In this document: in pieces, positions 1-12,000 of the stretch
Numbering within the stretch: position 1 is the stretch's first letter
Layout of the letters: every line of letters begins with the position of its first letter
Origin: Pterois miles
Taxonomy: Eukaryota; Chordata; Actinopteri; Perciformes; Scorpaenidae
DNA length: 64,000 nucleotides
Direction of reading: 5' to 3'
NCBI GenBank assembly: GCA_947000775.1
Contig: CAMQGK010000110.1
Location: forward strand, 25,098,501 to 25,162,500
Translations under genes and position numbers: made by a program
Notes under the pieces: model-generated
The model's input: only the letters and a program-made list of their open reading frames with translations
Told to the model about the DNA's origin: nothing
The model's database searches: none

Positions 1-2437
1 AAGTACAAGAAAAAACATGAATGAGTGTACTGAACAAAAGCACAATAGCAGCAGAGTAGTGTAATGTATTCATGTGTCCCCAGCAGAAATTACTGGGCTT
101 CATTATTGATATTGATCAGACAGCAGAGAATTACAATAAGCTCCAAGAATGATTTAAATAGGAAGTCAATATGGATGTTTTGAGGAGATACAAACATATA
201 TATTCTCTACCTAACTAATAAGTTCCTTTACATTGGTAATGTTATCCTGCAATATAATGCTATATATCAAAGTGAGAGGAAACCACAGGTAGGTGAAACA
301 TCACACAGCTCCCTTGCTGTTCACCTGCGCTATAGCAGAGACTATTAACCAGAGCGAGCGAAGGCTATGCAAGATATGAACTGAACCATGATGTCAGGTG
401 CAAATGTGGAGAATGACCAGTTGGAAATCCTGAGGTAGTAAGAGATAAGTCTCCTGTTTCCATAGTAACAGCAACCACGGCAAGGAAACCAGTGGGCTGT
501 GTCCTGACAAACTCCTCCGTCACACCTTCAGCGACTGGTATGTAGACAGGCAGATGTGAGGAGGACACAAAGAGCCGCCGTCTCACAGCTGACAATTTCC
601 AGCTCAAACAAAGAAACCGAAGAGGTAACAACACGCTGCTTCATCGTCTGTGAGATACGCTAGATGCCTGAACTGAAACAAAGCATTCCAGCGATAGGAC
701 TACTTGTTAAACCTGTAGGTACTTGGTAAACACGCGTTCTCAAACATACCAAACATTGTCCATATAACCTCAGTACAACTGAGTGATTCTCGCAATGCTT
801 CTGGTTCTGGTTGTATTTGCCCTAGTTTTGAGATATCCAGTGCCGCAACATACCAATACAAAGCAGAAAATTGTATGGTGCTCAGTGTGTTAAAAACCTT
901 ACAGAAATGTAAGAATACAACTTGGATCCACAACTCCACTGTGAGGCTTAAACTATTTTCTGCCTATTAAATAGCTTGTTGTACAGCTTCACTGCTGTAA
1001 TACAGATGTAGACTGTAAAAGCTCACTGAAGAAAGTTTACTGAGTCCATGCGGCTCAGATGATCAGCTGCATGCAGATGCAGAGCTGACGCTGGAGTCAC
1101 AAGACTTCTTTCCCAGCCCGGGAGAAACAGCCCCCAGTTCAAGCAGACATCTTTTGTCTCACAACAACAACAACAACAACACTGAACAACTCACTATATT
1201 CCACACAGCCGCCACGGCCCTGAAATAAAGCCTCATTACCATGTGGGGACTGTGCCTCTTTATTGCCATTGTTCTTTACGACATTGTTGCTCATGAATGA
1301 GCTTTGTTGTCATATCTCATGATGGCATTTTCGTTTGCAAGACAAGCGAGCACCAAGAGTGAGTGATGATAACTGATACCTTCATAAAAACACCCAACTA
1401 GCAAGCACACACACATATGCACAAGAATGCAGCAGGACAGGACAACAAAGCTGGAGGGCTGGAATTCCCAATGTATGCCCTCACTGCACTGCATTTCCTG
1501 TTCGCACAGCTATAGTGAGGTAGGAAGGGGCCCTGGTGAGCATTTTGACTAGTGGTTATCTGTCTTTCTTGACTTAACAGCAAGGGCACACTTATAAACG
1601 TGCATTGCCATTTCAGTCAGTGAAATTAAGCTATCACTCTAAACAGTTGACTTATACGTACAAAAAGCAACTGTCATCACTTTTAGAAATCAATACACAG
1701 TTTAAACTTATCAGTAATCAGTTGGGCCATTTCCTTTTGGTTCTCCGATCAATAGCACAAAAACACACAGCGTCTACCACCAGTGTTTCCTTTATCTTTA
1801 CCACCCGTGACAAATAACAAAACACGTATGTTTATGCACAGGCCTGCATTACAGTACACTTGCACAGTAGTGTTATTGCTCTGAAAAATTTAAACCACAA
1901 TCGACATGACCAATGTTCACCGCAAACTATCATATCTGAGGTAAAGGAGTAGCCCAGCCTGGCCTGGTGCTTTATACTGTATTTTACCTGTGTGGCTTGG
2001 CAACACCTTACTGGAGTTGCAACACAAGTGGGATTACAGAGAGCACTTTGTGGGATTTTCTTAAAGTTGTCACTTTCAAACAGCTGTTTCAGTTGTCACG
2101 CAAGTAAATCAAACAAAGCCTGAAACGCTAAGACCCCAAAACACCCCGAAGCGTGCTCAAACAAAATCAGAGGCTTCAGGAGCTCCCAAACTAGCCAACG
2201 TTGACTGTACTGTTAGCTACACACCAAACTTAACGTTAGCTAAGCTAAGTTACGTGTCATATGATTAAACAATACAAGCAGCATTCACGACGCATTTACA
2301 ACGCGAATAGTTGAGTAACTACTCGTATGGCGTGAAATTAAACCAACTTTAAGAGTTATTTGCCAGAAATTGCTAAATTAGCACGCTAACCTATGTGATG
2401 TTTGCTAAGTTAGCTTAGCCAGTTAGCTGAAACTCAC
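1..2437. other. Non-coding stretch, probably first intron of a leftward gene
   Basis: No recognisable exon was found. If the donor site at 2437/2436 on the minus strand is real, this is the beginning of intron 1 of a gene running left out of the window. Contents: a short CAA repeat (about 1164-1181), AT-rich DNA at 2200-2430, and a minus-strand open frame at 365-634 with coding-like composition but no family I recognise. Within that frame, 458-471 matches the palindromic RFX X-box type (GTTTCCATAGTAAC). The assignment as intron is inference from the flanking splice signal only. Confidence 0.3.
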
Positions 2438-2900
2438 CCTCTCCTGACAGGCCAGGTTTCAGCACTGTAGAGAATGTCGTGTAATTCAAAACAGTTTGGG
2501 ATAATAAAAGTAGTCTTCCTGTTTCATCCCCGGCGCGGTGCTTTCCTACGCTAAATTCTTGTGGTTCTTTACGCTGTCAGTCGATTATAACACGCAGATT
2601 TGTGAATTATTGTAGGTTAAAAATCCCCACCCTCGAAGTAACTGGGGTGCCAGAAGAGTCGAATCCCACTCCCAGGCAGGTCCAAAGATGGCTGCCGAGC
2701 TCTCCACCGCCGCCTCCCTTCGTGAAAATACGTTGGAGAGAATGTGAGGGAAGTTCAAACACCTCCTAAACACGCAGAAACAAGCCGCGTTGGTATCGGC
2801 GACGTCTTTAGAAACGCCGGGGATTAAACCTAGCACACTGGCATGTTAACTAGTTACTTAGCTTTTTAGTTACTGTGCCTGACTGCCCGTCTTCCGTCGA
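2438..2900 (-). promoter_or_regulatory. CpG-containing promoter and probable first exon of a leftward gene
   Basis: Read on the minus strand, this block is richer in CpG than its AT-rich flanks and ends in a strong splice donor (AGG then GTGAGT) at 2437/2436, which suggests a transcribed 5' exon of up to about 460 bases. A YY1-type motif (AAGATGGCTGCC on +, 2685-2696) is typical of sites near housekeeping start points. The gene body would lie left of position 1, so the product is unknown. The block may be bidirectional: on + there is an ATG at 2688 in good context with a short open frame to a donor-like GTGAGG at 2744. I cannot tell which strand is used. Confidence 0.4.
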
Positions 2901-3460
2901 CATACTGCAAACAGCAGTTCCGCCCTGCCTGTTGTAGTTGACTAAACTCTCTCTGACCCAAAAACATCCAGAGGCGGAGACATTGTTAAAAAACACTCCG
3001 GCTGTAATATAAATTGGAGTGAATACTGTACTACTGTAATACTGTTACAAAAGTTTTTATTTTTTATTATTAATCTGTGGCGTAGTATTTCCTCACATTT
3101 TGTCCTGATGTAAGTGACAACAAAAGATCATATAAAATATATTACCATGCAATAGAAAATGCTGATATCCGAGAAGAATCATTTATTTTCATTGCTAGGG
3201 TTGACTATCACATATTGTAAAGTATTCATAGTATAAAGACCTGCTGTATTAAAGGTGACATAAGAGTATAAATTCATGACAAGTCCAAAATCTTATTTTT
3301 CCTCCTCTGGATTCTACAGTATATTATTTAGTTTATTTTTATTTATTTTTATCATTTATTCCTTTTGTACATGTGGATTTTTTGGCCTGATGGTGGCACC
3401 AGAGAAAGGGTCAAAGGGTCATCAATAATCATTCATTCTCTGGGGACTATGAATGTCAAT

Positions 3461-3725
3461 ATGGGGTGGCTGTGGCTCAATCGGAAAATCGGGGGTTCGA
3501 TCCCTGGCTGCTCGCGTCACATGTCGATGTGCCCTTGAGCAAGACACTTGTCTCAAATTGTACATAAAGGTTGAGACATCAGTATGAGTATTTAGATTAG
3601 ATCCTGATTGGCACCTTGCATGGCAGCCTCCATCATTAGTGTATGAATGTGTGTGTGAATGGGTGAAGGCTGACATGTAGTGTAAAGCGCTTCGAGTGGT
3701 CAGAGGTATATAAATGCAAGTCCAT
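3461..3725 (+). repeat. tRNA-derived SINE-like interspersed repeat
   Basis: The head has RNA polymerase III promoter boxes: an A-box-like TGGCTCAATCGG at 3473-3484 and a B-box-like GGTTCGATCCC at 3494-3504. The interval between them is shorter than in a tRNA, suggesting an internal deletion. The rest resembles common fish SINE bodies ('cccttgagcaagacactt', 'aagcgcttcgagtggtcag', 'tatataaatgcaagtccat'). I did not assign a named family. Confidence 0.6.
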
Positions 3726-4495
3726 GCACCATCCAGCCATAAACATATTATTCAGGAATATTTTTCTGACAAATAATGGCAAAAGTTAAAAGAAAAAAAA
3801 TCCAGGGAAGTACCAAGATCTTCATGAATTGGGACCAAGCATATGCTGATGTGTCGAATCTCATGTCAGACTGACCGGTAGCTGTGTTGATGGATGATCA
3901 TGACCATTTTAAGCCCAGAAACAGACACTCGATGAAAATATGAGGGACACATAATTTCAGTTCAGTTCAACATGTTTTCTGAAACCCGTTTCTATAATTA
4001 TAATGAAGCTTTGCAGTAGGTATCAGTTTATCTCCATTACCTTAACAAAAAAGCCCATAAGCACAATTTGCTGTCCAGGCCCAAAGCAACACAATCCAAA
4101 ACACACGCAAACATTCACAAGATAATACTTCGATGGTCCACACCCAGGAATCAACCAGTAGGCTAAAAAAGTTATTATTCTGCTGTGGCTGCTGAGCAGC
4201 TTCACTGGAGCAGTGTGTTATGTGCCTTGCCGTAGGGATCCTCAGCAGGCTTGCTGGTTGAAAGGTCAAAGGGTACACCTCAAGGCCCTCCACTGTATTT
4301 TTCTGGAGGGTTTAAACCAAATATTGAATTGTTTTTCATTTTTTTTAAAAGTTTATAATAATTGTTCACAAACAGTAAATGAGGGCTTCCAAGAAACTGG
4401 ATTTCCGGAGGCGACTGGTTGGTACTTACATCATACTTAAAGAATCTGGGCCGAGAGTATGCTGTTTTTCTCTTTGGGCAGTGCATGATAGCCAG

Positions 4496-4790
4496 CTATT
4501 GTTTACTAATGTATTCTCTGCGTTTGGTGCGTTTGTGTGCATGATGTAACAGTGTACAGAAGAAGCGCTGTAGCCTCTCCTTCAAGTTTAAACACCCCCC
4601 CTCCTCTTTCTCTCTCTTTCCATCACTATACATGGTAACTCGGCAGCCTGTACAGTAACCTGCCTGTTCCAAAGCCAACATGGCAAATTTCTTCTCAAAC
4701 TGGCTCTTGGAGGGCTTTTGGATCAGCTTAAATGTGAGCGGAGGAGGCTGGATTACGTTGACAAGCTTCCTCGTCACAGGGTGTGAATGG
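4496..4790. other. Coding-like stretch of ambiguous strand
   Basis: The minus strand is open for about 93 codons (4777 to 4496) without an ATG at its beginning. It contains a lysine/proline/glutamine-rich segment including QPPPLTFKLIQKPSKSQ and then a Cys/Lys-rich part. The plus strand of the same DNA also carries a protein-like frame (including LLDQLKCERRRLDYVDKLPR, about 4721-4780), preceded by a pyrimidine tract and an AG, and followed by a weak donor at 4781. Both cannot be real at once, and neither joins in phase with the other candidate exons nearby. I recognise no family. It may be an exon, an old pseudogene, or chance. Confidence 0.2.
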
Positions 4791-5490
4791 AATATGAATA
4801 AATAAATAAATAATGATCATAATGATGTTGATGATGGCAGTTAAATAAAGTAGATGTAAAAAAAAAAAAAAACATTCGTTGTTTCACAGGACACATTACT
4901 CATCTAGCAAAATAGTCTCCTCCCTTTTCAATTTCCTTTTTTTCCCCTCTCCGTTCCACCTGTTCTTGTTTTCTAACACTTCACGGTCACAGCATCTTGT
5001 TTTGTTGTTGTATGTTTTTGTTCTTGCATTTTCTATGCACAGGGTACACATAGCCATGCTGGTTTTTATTGCAAGATATCAAACCAATAATCTTTCATTC
5101 ATTACATTTTATTTTTAGCCAAGCAGTAGTAATTGTGTCACCAGAAACCAATGTCTATGTTCAGATATCTGCCATTGACAGTATTTTTAAAATGTTGGCA
5201 GGTCTAGCAGGCCTCCTTACTACAAAAAGAAGTTAAGAAGTGTTTGGGGTTGTAGTCATGGCAGTGGTGTCAGTGAATGTTGTCATGTTAGAGAAAGCTC
5301 TCGGGTGTAGTTGTACAGCATGAGGGTAAAGAGAAGTACTTACTTAAGGATGCTGCTATGACAGGAACCGCTCTGTGAACATGTGTAGGAGCTGCAAGCT
5401 CAGTTTTGACTGAGGTCATTACATTAGAGGCTCCACCATGTTTTCTCTTGCCCTCCATCTCCTTCTCTTTCCTCACTCTTTTATTTCCAG

Positions 5491-5609
5491 GTCAAAAGTT
5501 AGAGTATTTTTTGTTTAAAGAGGCTTGTGAGCTCAATCATTATGAGAAAGAGGATGAATATCAGAGGCTGAAAGAGAGGATGGATACATCTATTCAGAGG
5601 AGGGTTTGA
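5491..5609 (+). CDS. Candidate terminal coding exon of an unidentified small gene upstream of tsr1
   Basis: A good splice acceptor (pyrimidine-rich tract ending in TTTCCAG at 5490) is followed by an open frame of 38 whole codons and a TGA at 5607-5609, with AATAAA at 5676-5681. The frame begins KLEYFLFKEACELNHYEKE after the first two codons and ends MDTSIQRRV. It is rich in charged residues and Leu and predicts an amphipathic helix, unlike the low-complexity or Cys-rich frames typical of noise here. The acceptor implies an incoming phase of one base. I could not find preceding exons in matching phase; the CpG block at 2438-2900 (ATG at 2688) is a possible start but does not connect cleanly. 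Product unknown. It would end only about 350 bases before the tsr1 start codon. Confidence 0.35.
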
Positions 5610-5675
5610 GCAGACACATCATAAATAATATTATTTGTGATCATCTTTATTCCCATTTGTATAGATAATATTGAT

Positions 5676-5681
5676 AATAAA
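5676..5681 (+). terminator. AATAAA polyadenylation signal after candidate exon
   Basis: A canonical hexamer lies 67 bases after the TGA of the candidate terminal exon at 5491-5609. The DNA here is AT-rich, so a chance hexamer is possible; its position is the main support for that exon being terminal. Confidence 0.35.
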
Positions 5682-5910
5682 AAATGTTTTCGTTATTTTT
5701 TTCTCGATATAGTAACTTGGCTGTGAGTGCATCTTTCTTAAACTTTGGCAGACCAAAACTTTCTGTAGGATATTGTGATCTAATGTAGCTCATATATAGA
5801 ATATGCCAGGGTATCATTTTTCTTGCTTAAATTTTATACAGTAACATAATTGTAGTATCAATTCATGCAAATTTATGTGGAAAACGCATAATCCCATAAA
5901 CACAGTGCAA

Positions 5911-6028
5911 CATTCACGTGATGATGATTTAGGCTTTTATTTTGAAGAAAGATATCGCCGGAAAGTCAAGGACACGCCCCTGTCATGACGTAGTGCGAGT
6001 GCGGAAGTAAATTGTCTGCCTTTCCCAC
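5911..6028 (+). promoter_or_regulatory. tsr1: tsr1 proximal promoter and 5' UTR
   Basis: The 118 bases before the start codon contain several housekeeping-type motifs: an E-box CACGTG at 5915-5920, a GC/KLF-like CACGCCCC at 5973-5980, a CRE-like TGACGTA at 5986-5992 and an ETS/GABP-like CGGAAGT at 6002-6008. A YY1-like AAAATGGCTGC overlaps codons 3-6. E-box plus ETS plus YY1 is a familiar combination in ribosome-biogenesis genes, which MYC family factors activate through CACGTG. No TATA box is evident at a suitable distance. Motif matches are direct; binding and start-site position are inferred. Confidence 0.6.
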
Positions 6029-9000
6029 ATGGCGAAAATGGCTGCGAATGGGGAAAAACAACAGGGCCACAGACCCGGCATATATAAGCAGAAAAATAAA
6101 GGCCACAAACATGGCAAGCACCGGACGAAAGGTGAAATTGAGAGAGAAAACAAAGGTAAGTCGTGTTCAGTTATAACGTCTTACTTAGCAGCTGCTGTTA
6201 GCTTTACAGTGGCTTCCCACGTCTCTGCAAACACACGTGTTGAATTTTCTAGTGAATTTTTGAGTATCATCGGATCACTAGAAAATGTGGCACATGTAAA
6301 CAAACTCTACATTTCTTTATAAGCTACTGCGTTACGATTAAAACGCCTGACTGACTGTGTGACGTTAGCATCCTTCAGATGACCCATGACCTTTTAAAGC
6401 TCAGGGAACCAATCAGATATCTCAGGAGAAAAAGAGCAGTTGTCATACTCTGTTAATCAGGAAGTTTGTTGTGATCTATTTATTACTGCAAAATGTTAAA
6501 TGGAGTGTTTCATACACTCACAACTTTACATGTCTTTTTTATCATTACATAATTAAATCAAAATCAAAACACTGCAGACTATAATACAGTGCCACCCAAC
6601 TACCACTACCATTTAAGTCTATGTATCATACCACGACATACACAGTTAATTGAAAAGCTTTTGCAAAGTTTCAGCTCAGCTGCATAGTTCAGGATTTTTG
6701 ACACAGAGGTGTTTTGCTTGGACAATTTTTCAGCCTGCAGGTCTTGATATACACAGAGAGGATCCTATTGTCAGATAGAAATTAACTGCAGAAAATGGGA
6801 TAAATTAACTAACAACTTTTAAATTGTCAGACAAACCGGTGGTCAGTTCACTGCAGTGTCTCTGTCCACAGAATTTGAACTAATGTCCAGGTGTCTATAT
6901 CTCTAAGTTTAATATTGATACACGATTTGTATTTATCCTCTTTGTATTAGGTCAGTACTTGCACTGACAAAACAAAGTGTGACCTCAAAAATTATTCATC
7001 GAATCAGTCCCTCTTTAAGAATTCTTCTATAAGCCTCACAAAGTCAAGGCAGTCTTTGCTGCAGGGCTTGGATTGCACTGAACTCAGCAGGTGATTTTAA
7101 TATATTCTCCACCCAGCAGCAATGATATCCTAGACATGAATCGTAGCTTTAGTAGTCTACAGAAAGCCATGTTGACTATCTTGTGGTGATTGACACAAGC
7201 AGAATGTATGCAAACCAATGCCTGTATTTACTTGCATGCATTAACTTGTTGCAGCAGTGTGGTGCATTATGAAGGAGGGCAGGTGACAATATATTGCACT
7301 AGAAGGTCTTTTGTAAGCAGCAAATTTGTGTTTTGTTTGAACAGTTGAGATATTCTTTGTGCAGATACTCTGGGGTTTGTTCAATAAAGAAGCATCCAAA
7401 TCAGCTTATGAGAGTTTGCACCTAACATAGTAATAAATCCTTGTGTTGACCTGTCTCTCAGGGAGAGTGTCAGTGATGGCCCTTACTAAAAAACAGAGAA
7501 AGGAGCAAAAGAGGATGGACAGAAGGCACAAAGCCAGCCAGCTACGCAGGAATAAGAAAGACATGGTAATTATTTCTCATAAGGAACAACCTTCTTTGTA
7601 TTCCTGATTGGTGCTGCAGAGTTTCATTTTTTTAAAGGTCCTGACAGAAAAGCGACGTTTAGGTACCAGGGACGGTCCTCCTCATTTGGTCGCTGTGGTG
7701 TCCCTCCATGCTAGAGTCGACGGTGGTGCTGTCACCAAACTGCTACGTGGGGAGGGTACCGGGGGCATCGTACATCAGGAACGATGCATCAGTGGCGTAA
7801 GCGATAGCTTTGGACTGCTTCTTCCTCGCTTTAAGCAGAGGTTCACCTTTCTAAGCCAAAGCACTGGTAAGTATTGAGTGATATGGAAGAGCCGTTGCTT
7901 CAAAAAACTTGAATTAAATTGAGTTAAACACAGTTAATTCTTGCATGAATAGTATTTCTGATCTCAGTGATGTGGCTATGAGGGTTTTTTTTTTTTTTCA
8001 AATATACATACAAAAACAAGACTGTTATAGGCCTTTGTTGTACTATTTTGTCTGTATGTTGTCTCATTCTGAAGCTTGTCTAATGATTTCTTTGTGCAGC
8101 TGACATACACTCCCTGCTGGATGTGGCAAAGATTGCAGATAGCCTTGTGTTTGTGCTGGACTCTACTGAAGGTTGGGACAGCTATGGAGACTATTGTCTC
8201 TCCTGCCTCTTTGCCCAGGGCCTCCCCAGCCATGGTGGGTATAAACCTGAACACACTGCTCCATTGACACTGAGATAGAGCAGCAGATTTTATGTTTAAT
8301 TTCATATTGTTATGTTATATATTCTTGTCTCTCTGTCCCTAAATTCCCCCCATGTAGCACTGGTGTGTCAGGGTGTGTCTGATCTTCCTGTGAAGAAGCG
8401 GGTAGAGTCCAGGAGAGCCTTGTCAAAGATCACAGAGATCCGTTTCCCCGATGCCCGTCTCTTCCCTCTGGATTTGGAGCAGGATGCCACTCTGCTCCTC
8501 AGACACCTGGGCACGCAGAGACAGAGAAAGCTCGGCTTCCGCTCCAGACGTTCCCATCTTTTGGCTCAGCACGTCACTTTTACACCCAACAGCCCTGCTG
8601 AAGGGACAGGCGGCGGACCCACTGGCCTGGGCACCCTCTGTGTCTCTGGGTACGTCCGTGGCCGCCCTCTACAAGTTGACAGACTGGTGCACATCAGTGG
8701 CCATGGAGACTTTCAGCTCAGTCAGATTGATGCTCCATCGGACCCTCTTCCCCTCAACTTAACAGCAGCCAGACCAGCAAAGACTGGCAAGGGAGGAGAT
8801 GTTGACATGCTGGTAGGTGGAGAGAGAATATCTGCTGTATATATGACTGATAGTAAGTGGGCTAGCATATAAAAAAAAAAAAAAATCTGTAGTCTTTTTT
8901 AAGGGTCATCTGTGTTTCCCACAGGATGGAGGGGACGATGAGGCTCCAGTGAGGGTGCTCATGAAAGCAGACCCATCCTCCAGGGAGAGTCTGCAGGCAG

Positions 9001-12000
9001 AGGCCGAGGTGGACCCCATGGACGGAGAGCAGACGTGGCCGACAGAAACCGAGCTTCTGGAAGCTGAAGGTGCAGAAACAGAATGTACACAAATAGTATT
9101 TTGAGATGATCGAATCGGTAAGATGAGGATACGATATTGCTCAGTAGATTGTTCAGTTTGTTTTTGTGCTGGAGCAATCCTTTTGCACTGGGATCAACAC
9201 CAAATTATCACTGAGAGAGAGGTCACTCTGGCAAGCCTTCAAGTGACCAGAAATAATTGTAATATAATATGCTGGTTTGCCACATTTTCCTTGATTATAA
9301 TTTTATATTAAACCATCGTCTGACAACTTGGAATGAGTTTGATGGATAAAAATAAATTTGATAGATAAACATAACCAGGGAGAGAACAGAAAAGAAAAGA
9401 GAAACTGTACATTGCAATATTTAGTTTGCTTACAAGCACCTGACAAAATAATTTCTGGCAACAAGAAATGATTTATGTACTAAAATGCGTTTCTTGGTTT
9501 AAATTGTGGCTAGTTGAAAGAAACTTGGCTATGTACAATTAAACCTGCCACAAGAAGACAGGTCTCTAAATGTTTCTTTGCTGTTTCTTTCTGGTGTTTA
9601 GAGGCCAGGAAGAACAAACGTGTGATGAAGGTTCCCAAAGGAACATCAGACTACCAGGCCTCGTGGATTGTTGATGAAGACGATGAGGAGAATGGAGAGG
9701 GAGACGAAGAAAGCAGTGAAGAGGATGATGACGATGACGACATGTTGGACGAGGCCATGGATGGAGAGGACGAGGACAATAACTCTCAGGTATGTTAGGC
9801 CTTTATCACAGTCAGTGGTGAGACGAGTGGAAGGTCGGTTGACCATTAGGCCAGAGGGCTCTTCACAGGTACACATATAGTATAACAAAAGAAAGCTTGG
9901 TCTCGATTATCTATCATTTTCTATGGCATACTCTATATCCCTATAGTGGGAATAATTCAAGAGACAGTATGATTGTACAGTGTAAAGGGGAACTCTCTTC
10001 TGCTTAAATACGTTTTGAACAAAGTTAGGTGAAGACTTTGTTCAGCAAAAATAAGGACAAATGTTCACTGCAAGTTCGCAGATCCCAAGCTGTCATTTTC
10101 AAATTGTCAGTTTTCTCAAAACAAGTAAAAAAAACAACAGGGATTTAGTTTATAATGATATAAACTAAAGTTTAGTTAGAGAAAATGCTCAAACCACTTT
10201 GTAGAAGCTGGAGCCTACAAATGTTTGGCATTGTAACCTGTATAATTTATCAAAATATTTCTCAATTATTAAAATGTTGTTAATTACTTTCAGCACCAGA
10301 GGGTTAGTTTGTTCAGTTCATAGACTGTATATTAGAAGTGGCCCTAGTCACTGTGACGTCACCCATTGGATGGTGGACTGCTGCTTTGAAACCCAGAGAT
10401 TTCGGCATTTTGGTCGTCGCTATCTTGGTATTTTGCAACCAGAAGTGACACAAGAGGGTGGAGCTAAGTACAACCGAATGCTGAAAAAGATATTTTTAGG
10501 TGACTAAAAAGGTTATAATTAAATTCCATGAACTTTAAAACATTGTGAAAGGCGGACACACAACTCCAAGACTGAACAACGCTGTGGTAGCGACCTGTCA
10601 ATCACAAGGTAGCCACACCTTAAAGCATACCCTGCTTTATGGTCTATTTGACTCTAAATGGTACCATAATCTAATAAATGAATATCATGCTGGATTGAAG
10701 AAGACTAGAAACTAGTGATCATAAACTCATGTTTACAATGTTTCCTGAGGTAATAAATCAAGTGAGAAGTAGGCTCATTTTCTCATTGACTTCTATACAA
10801 TCTGACTTCCTTTTGCAACCAGAGTCGCCGCCTCCTGCTGGCTGTTAGAAAGAATACAGGTTTAAGTTTTTTCTGCATTGGCTTCAATTTTCAGAGAGAC
10901 TGAGGTATCTCACTGCTTCTTGTTGTCATAGTAACAGTGTGGTTGCAGTCAGACAGTGTAATCTCAAGGAGGATGATGAGGACAGTAATCTGTGTGGAGA
11001 AGCTCTGAAGTGTGAGTGGTTCCGGCGAGTGGAGTGGTGCATACGTGACCCACGATCAGTGCACCTCGTAACTGAGCGGCACTGTTTGTTTTCTCAGTGT
11101 CTGTCTCTGGCCTGTAGTGCCAGGCTGCTCACCCCCACAACAATAGTGTTTGGACCAGGAGTCCCGAGAGAAGCCTCCTGTTTTCCTGTCCTATGAACAG
11201 AGCTTCCTGTCTGGACGAAGGGAGGGGTCGACCATTTATTTATTTCCAGCTCTGCTTGAAAAGAAAGTTGGGGAAGCTCTCCTTACGCAACAGGTTCATT
11301 ACGATCTGTGATTGTTATTAGTGTTTGATGTTGAGGTTAACGCACAGGGATATGTATTTAGGAGAGGGTAACAATGGGGAAAAGGGTACTTCAAATGATA
11401 ATGATTATTATTATTGCAGCGAGGATGTTGGAAAGGTTGTGAATCAACCCCATGCTGGGTGCTTTCCCCTCATGTGTCTGGCTCTGCCTGTAATCTGCCA
11501 GTTGAGGGAGCACTTTAAAGCATGTCCTCTTTGATGATTCATTTCCTCAAACAAATATATTACCCACGGAAGTCAAGTTTCTAGATATTGTAAGAGTCAA
11601 AGTCTGGAAACACTGTAGACACACTGCGAACGACATGCAATTTAAATATATGTAACCCAGGGGTTCCCATACTTTGAATTCTGGCAGCTCCTTATCACAT
11701 ACCGACTCAAAACACTGTTCTTATTGTAGCTGGGTCAGTCTTGTTTATGTTTGGCTCTATTACAGTTTCTATATTTAAAGTCTCTTTGAGTGCACTTGTG
11801 TTCTCAACATGTGCATCTGGTCATTGTTTGTAAAATATCGAGGCTGCAACTTAGAAAATGGCGAGGCAAAAAGTTGCATGTATATAAAAATAGCTTTTGT
11901 AAGAGAGGAGTACAACAACAGTATTACTTATACAGAACAGCAAGAGAATAGCAGAGACCCCTGTTCATCTGTGCATATCTTGATTTGATTTTATATGTGC

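Noticed and set aside
4044..4166. Minus-strand exon-like segment with acceptor and donor and a hydrophobic Cys-rich product
   Set aside because: The Cys/Phe/Val-rich composition is typical of chance frames in GT-rich DNA, and the upstream partner exon is itself doubtful.
4280..4486. Minus-strand frame followed by a strong GTAAGT donor
   Set aside because: No matching acceptor-phase partner and no recognisable product; probably chance.
10939..11196. 85-codon + ORF in tsr1 intron 7
   Set aside because: Lies in a large repeat-bearing intron; tsr1 exons 7 and 8 join in phase without it and the TSR1 protein has no corresponding insertion.
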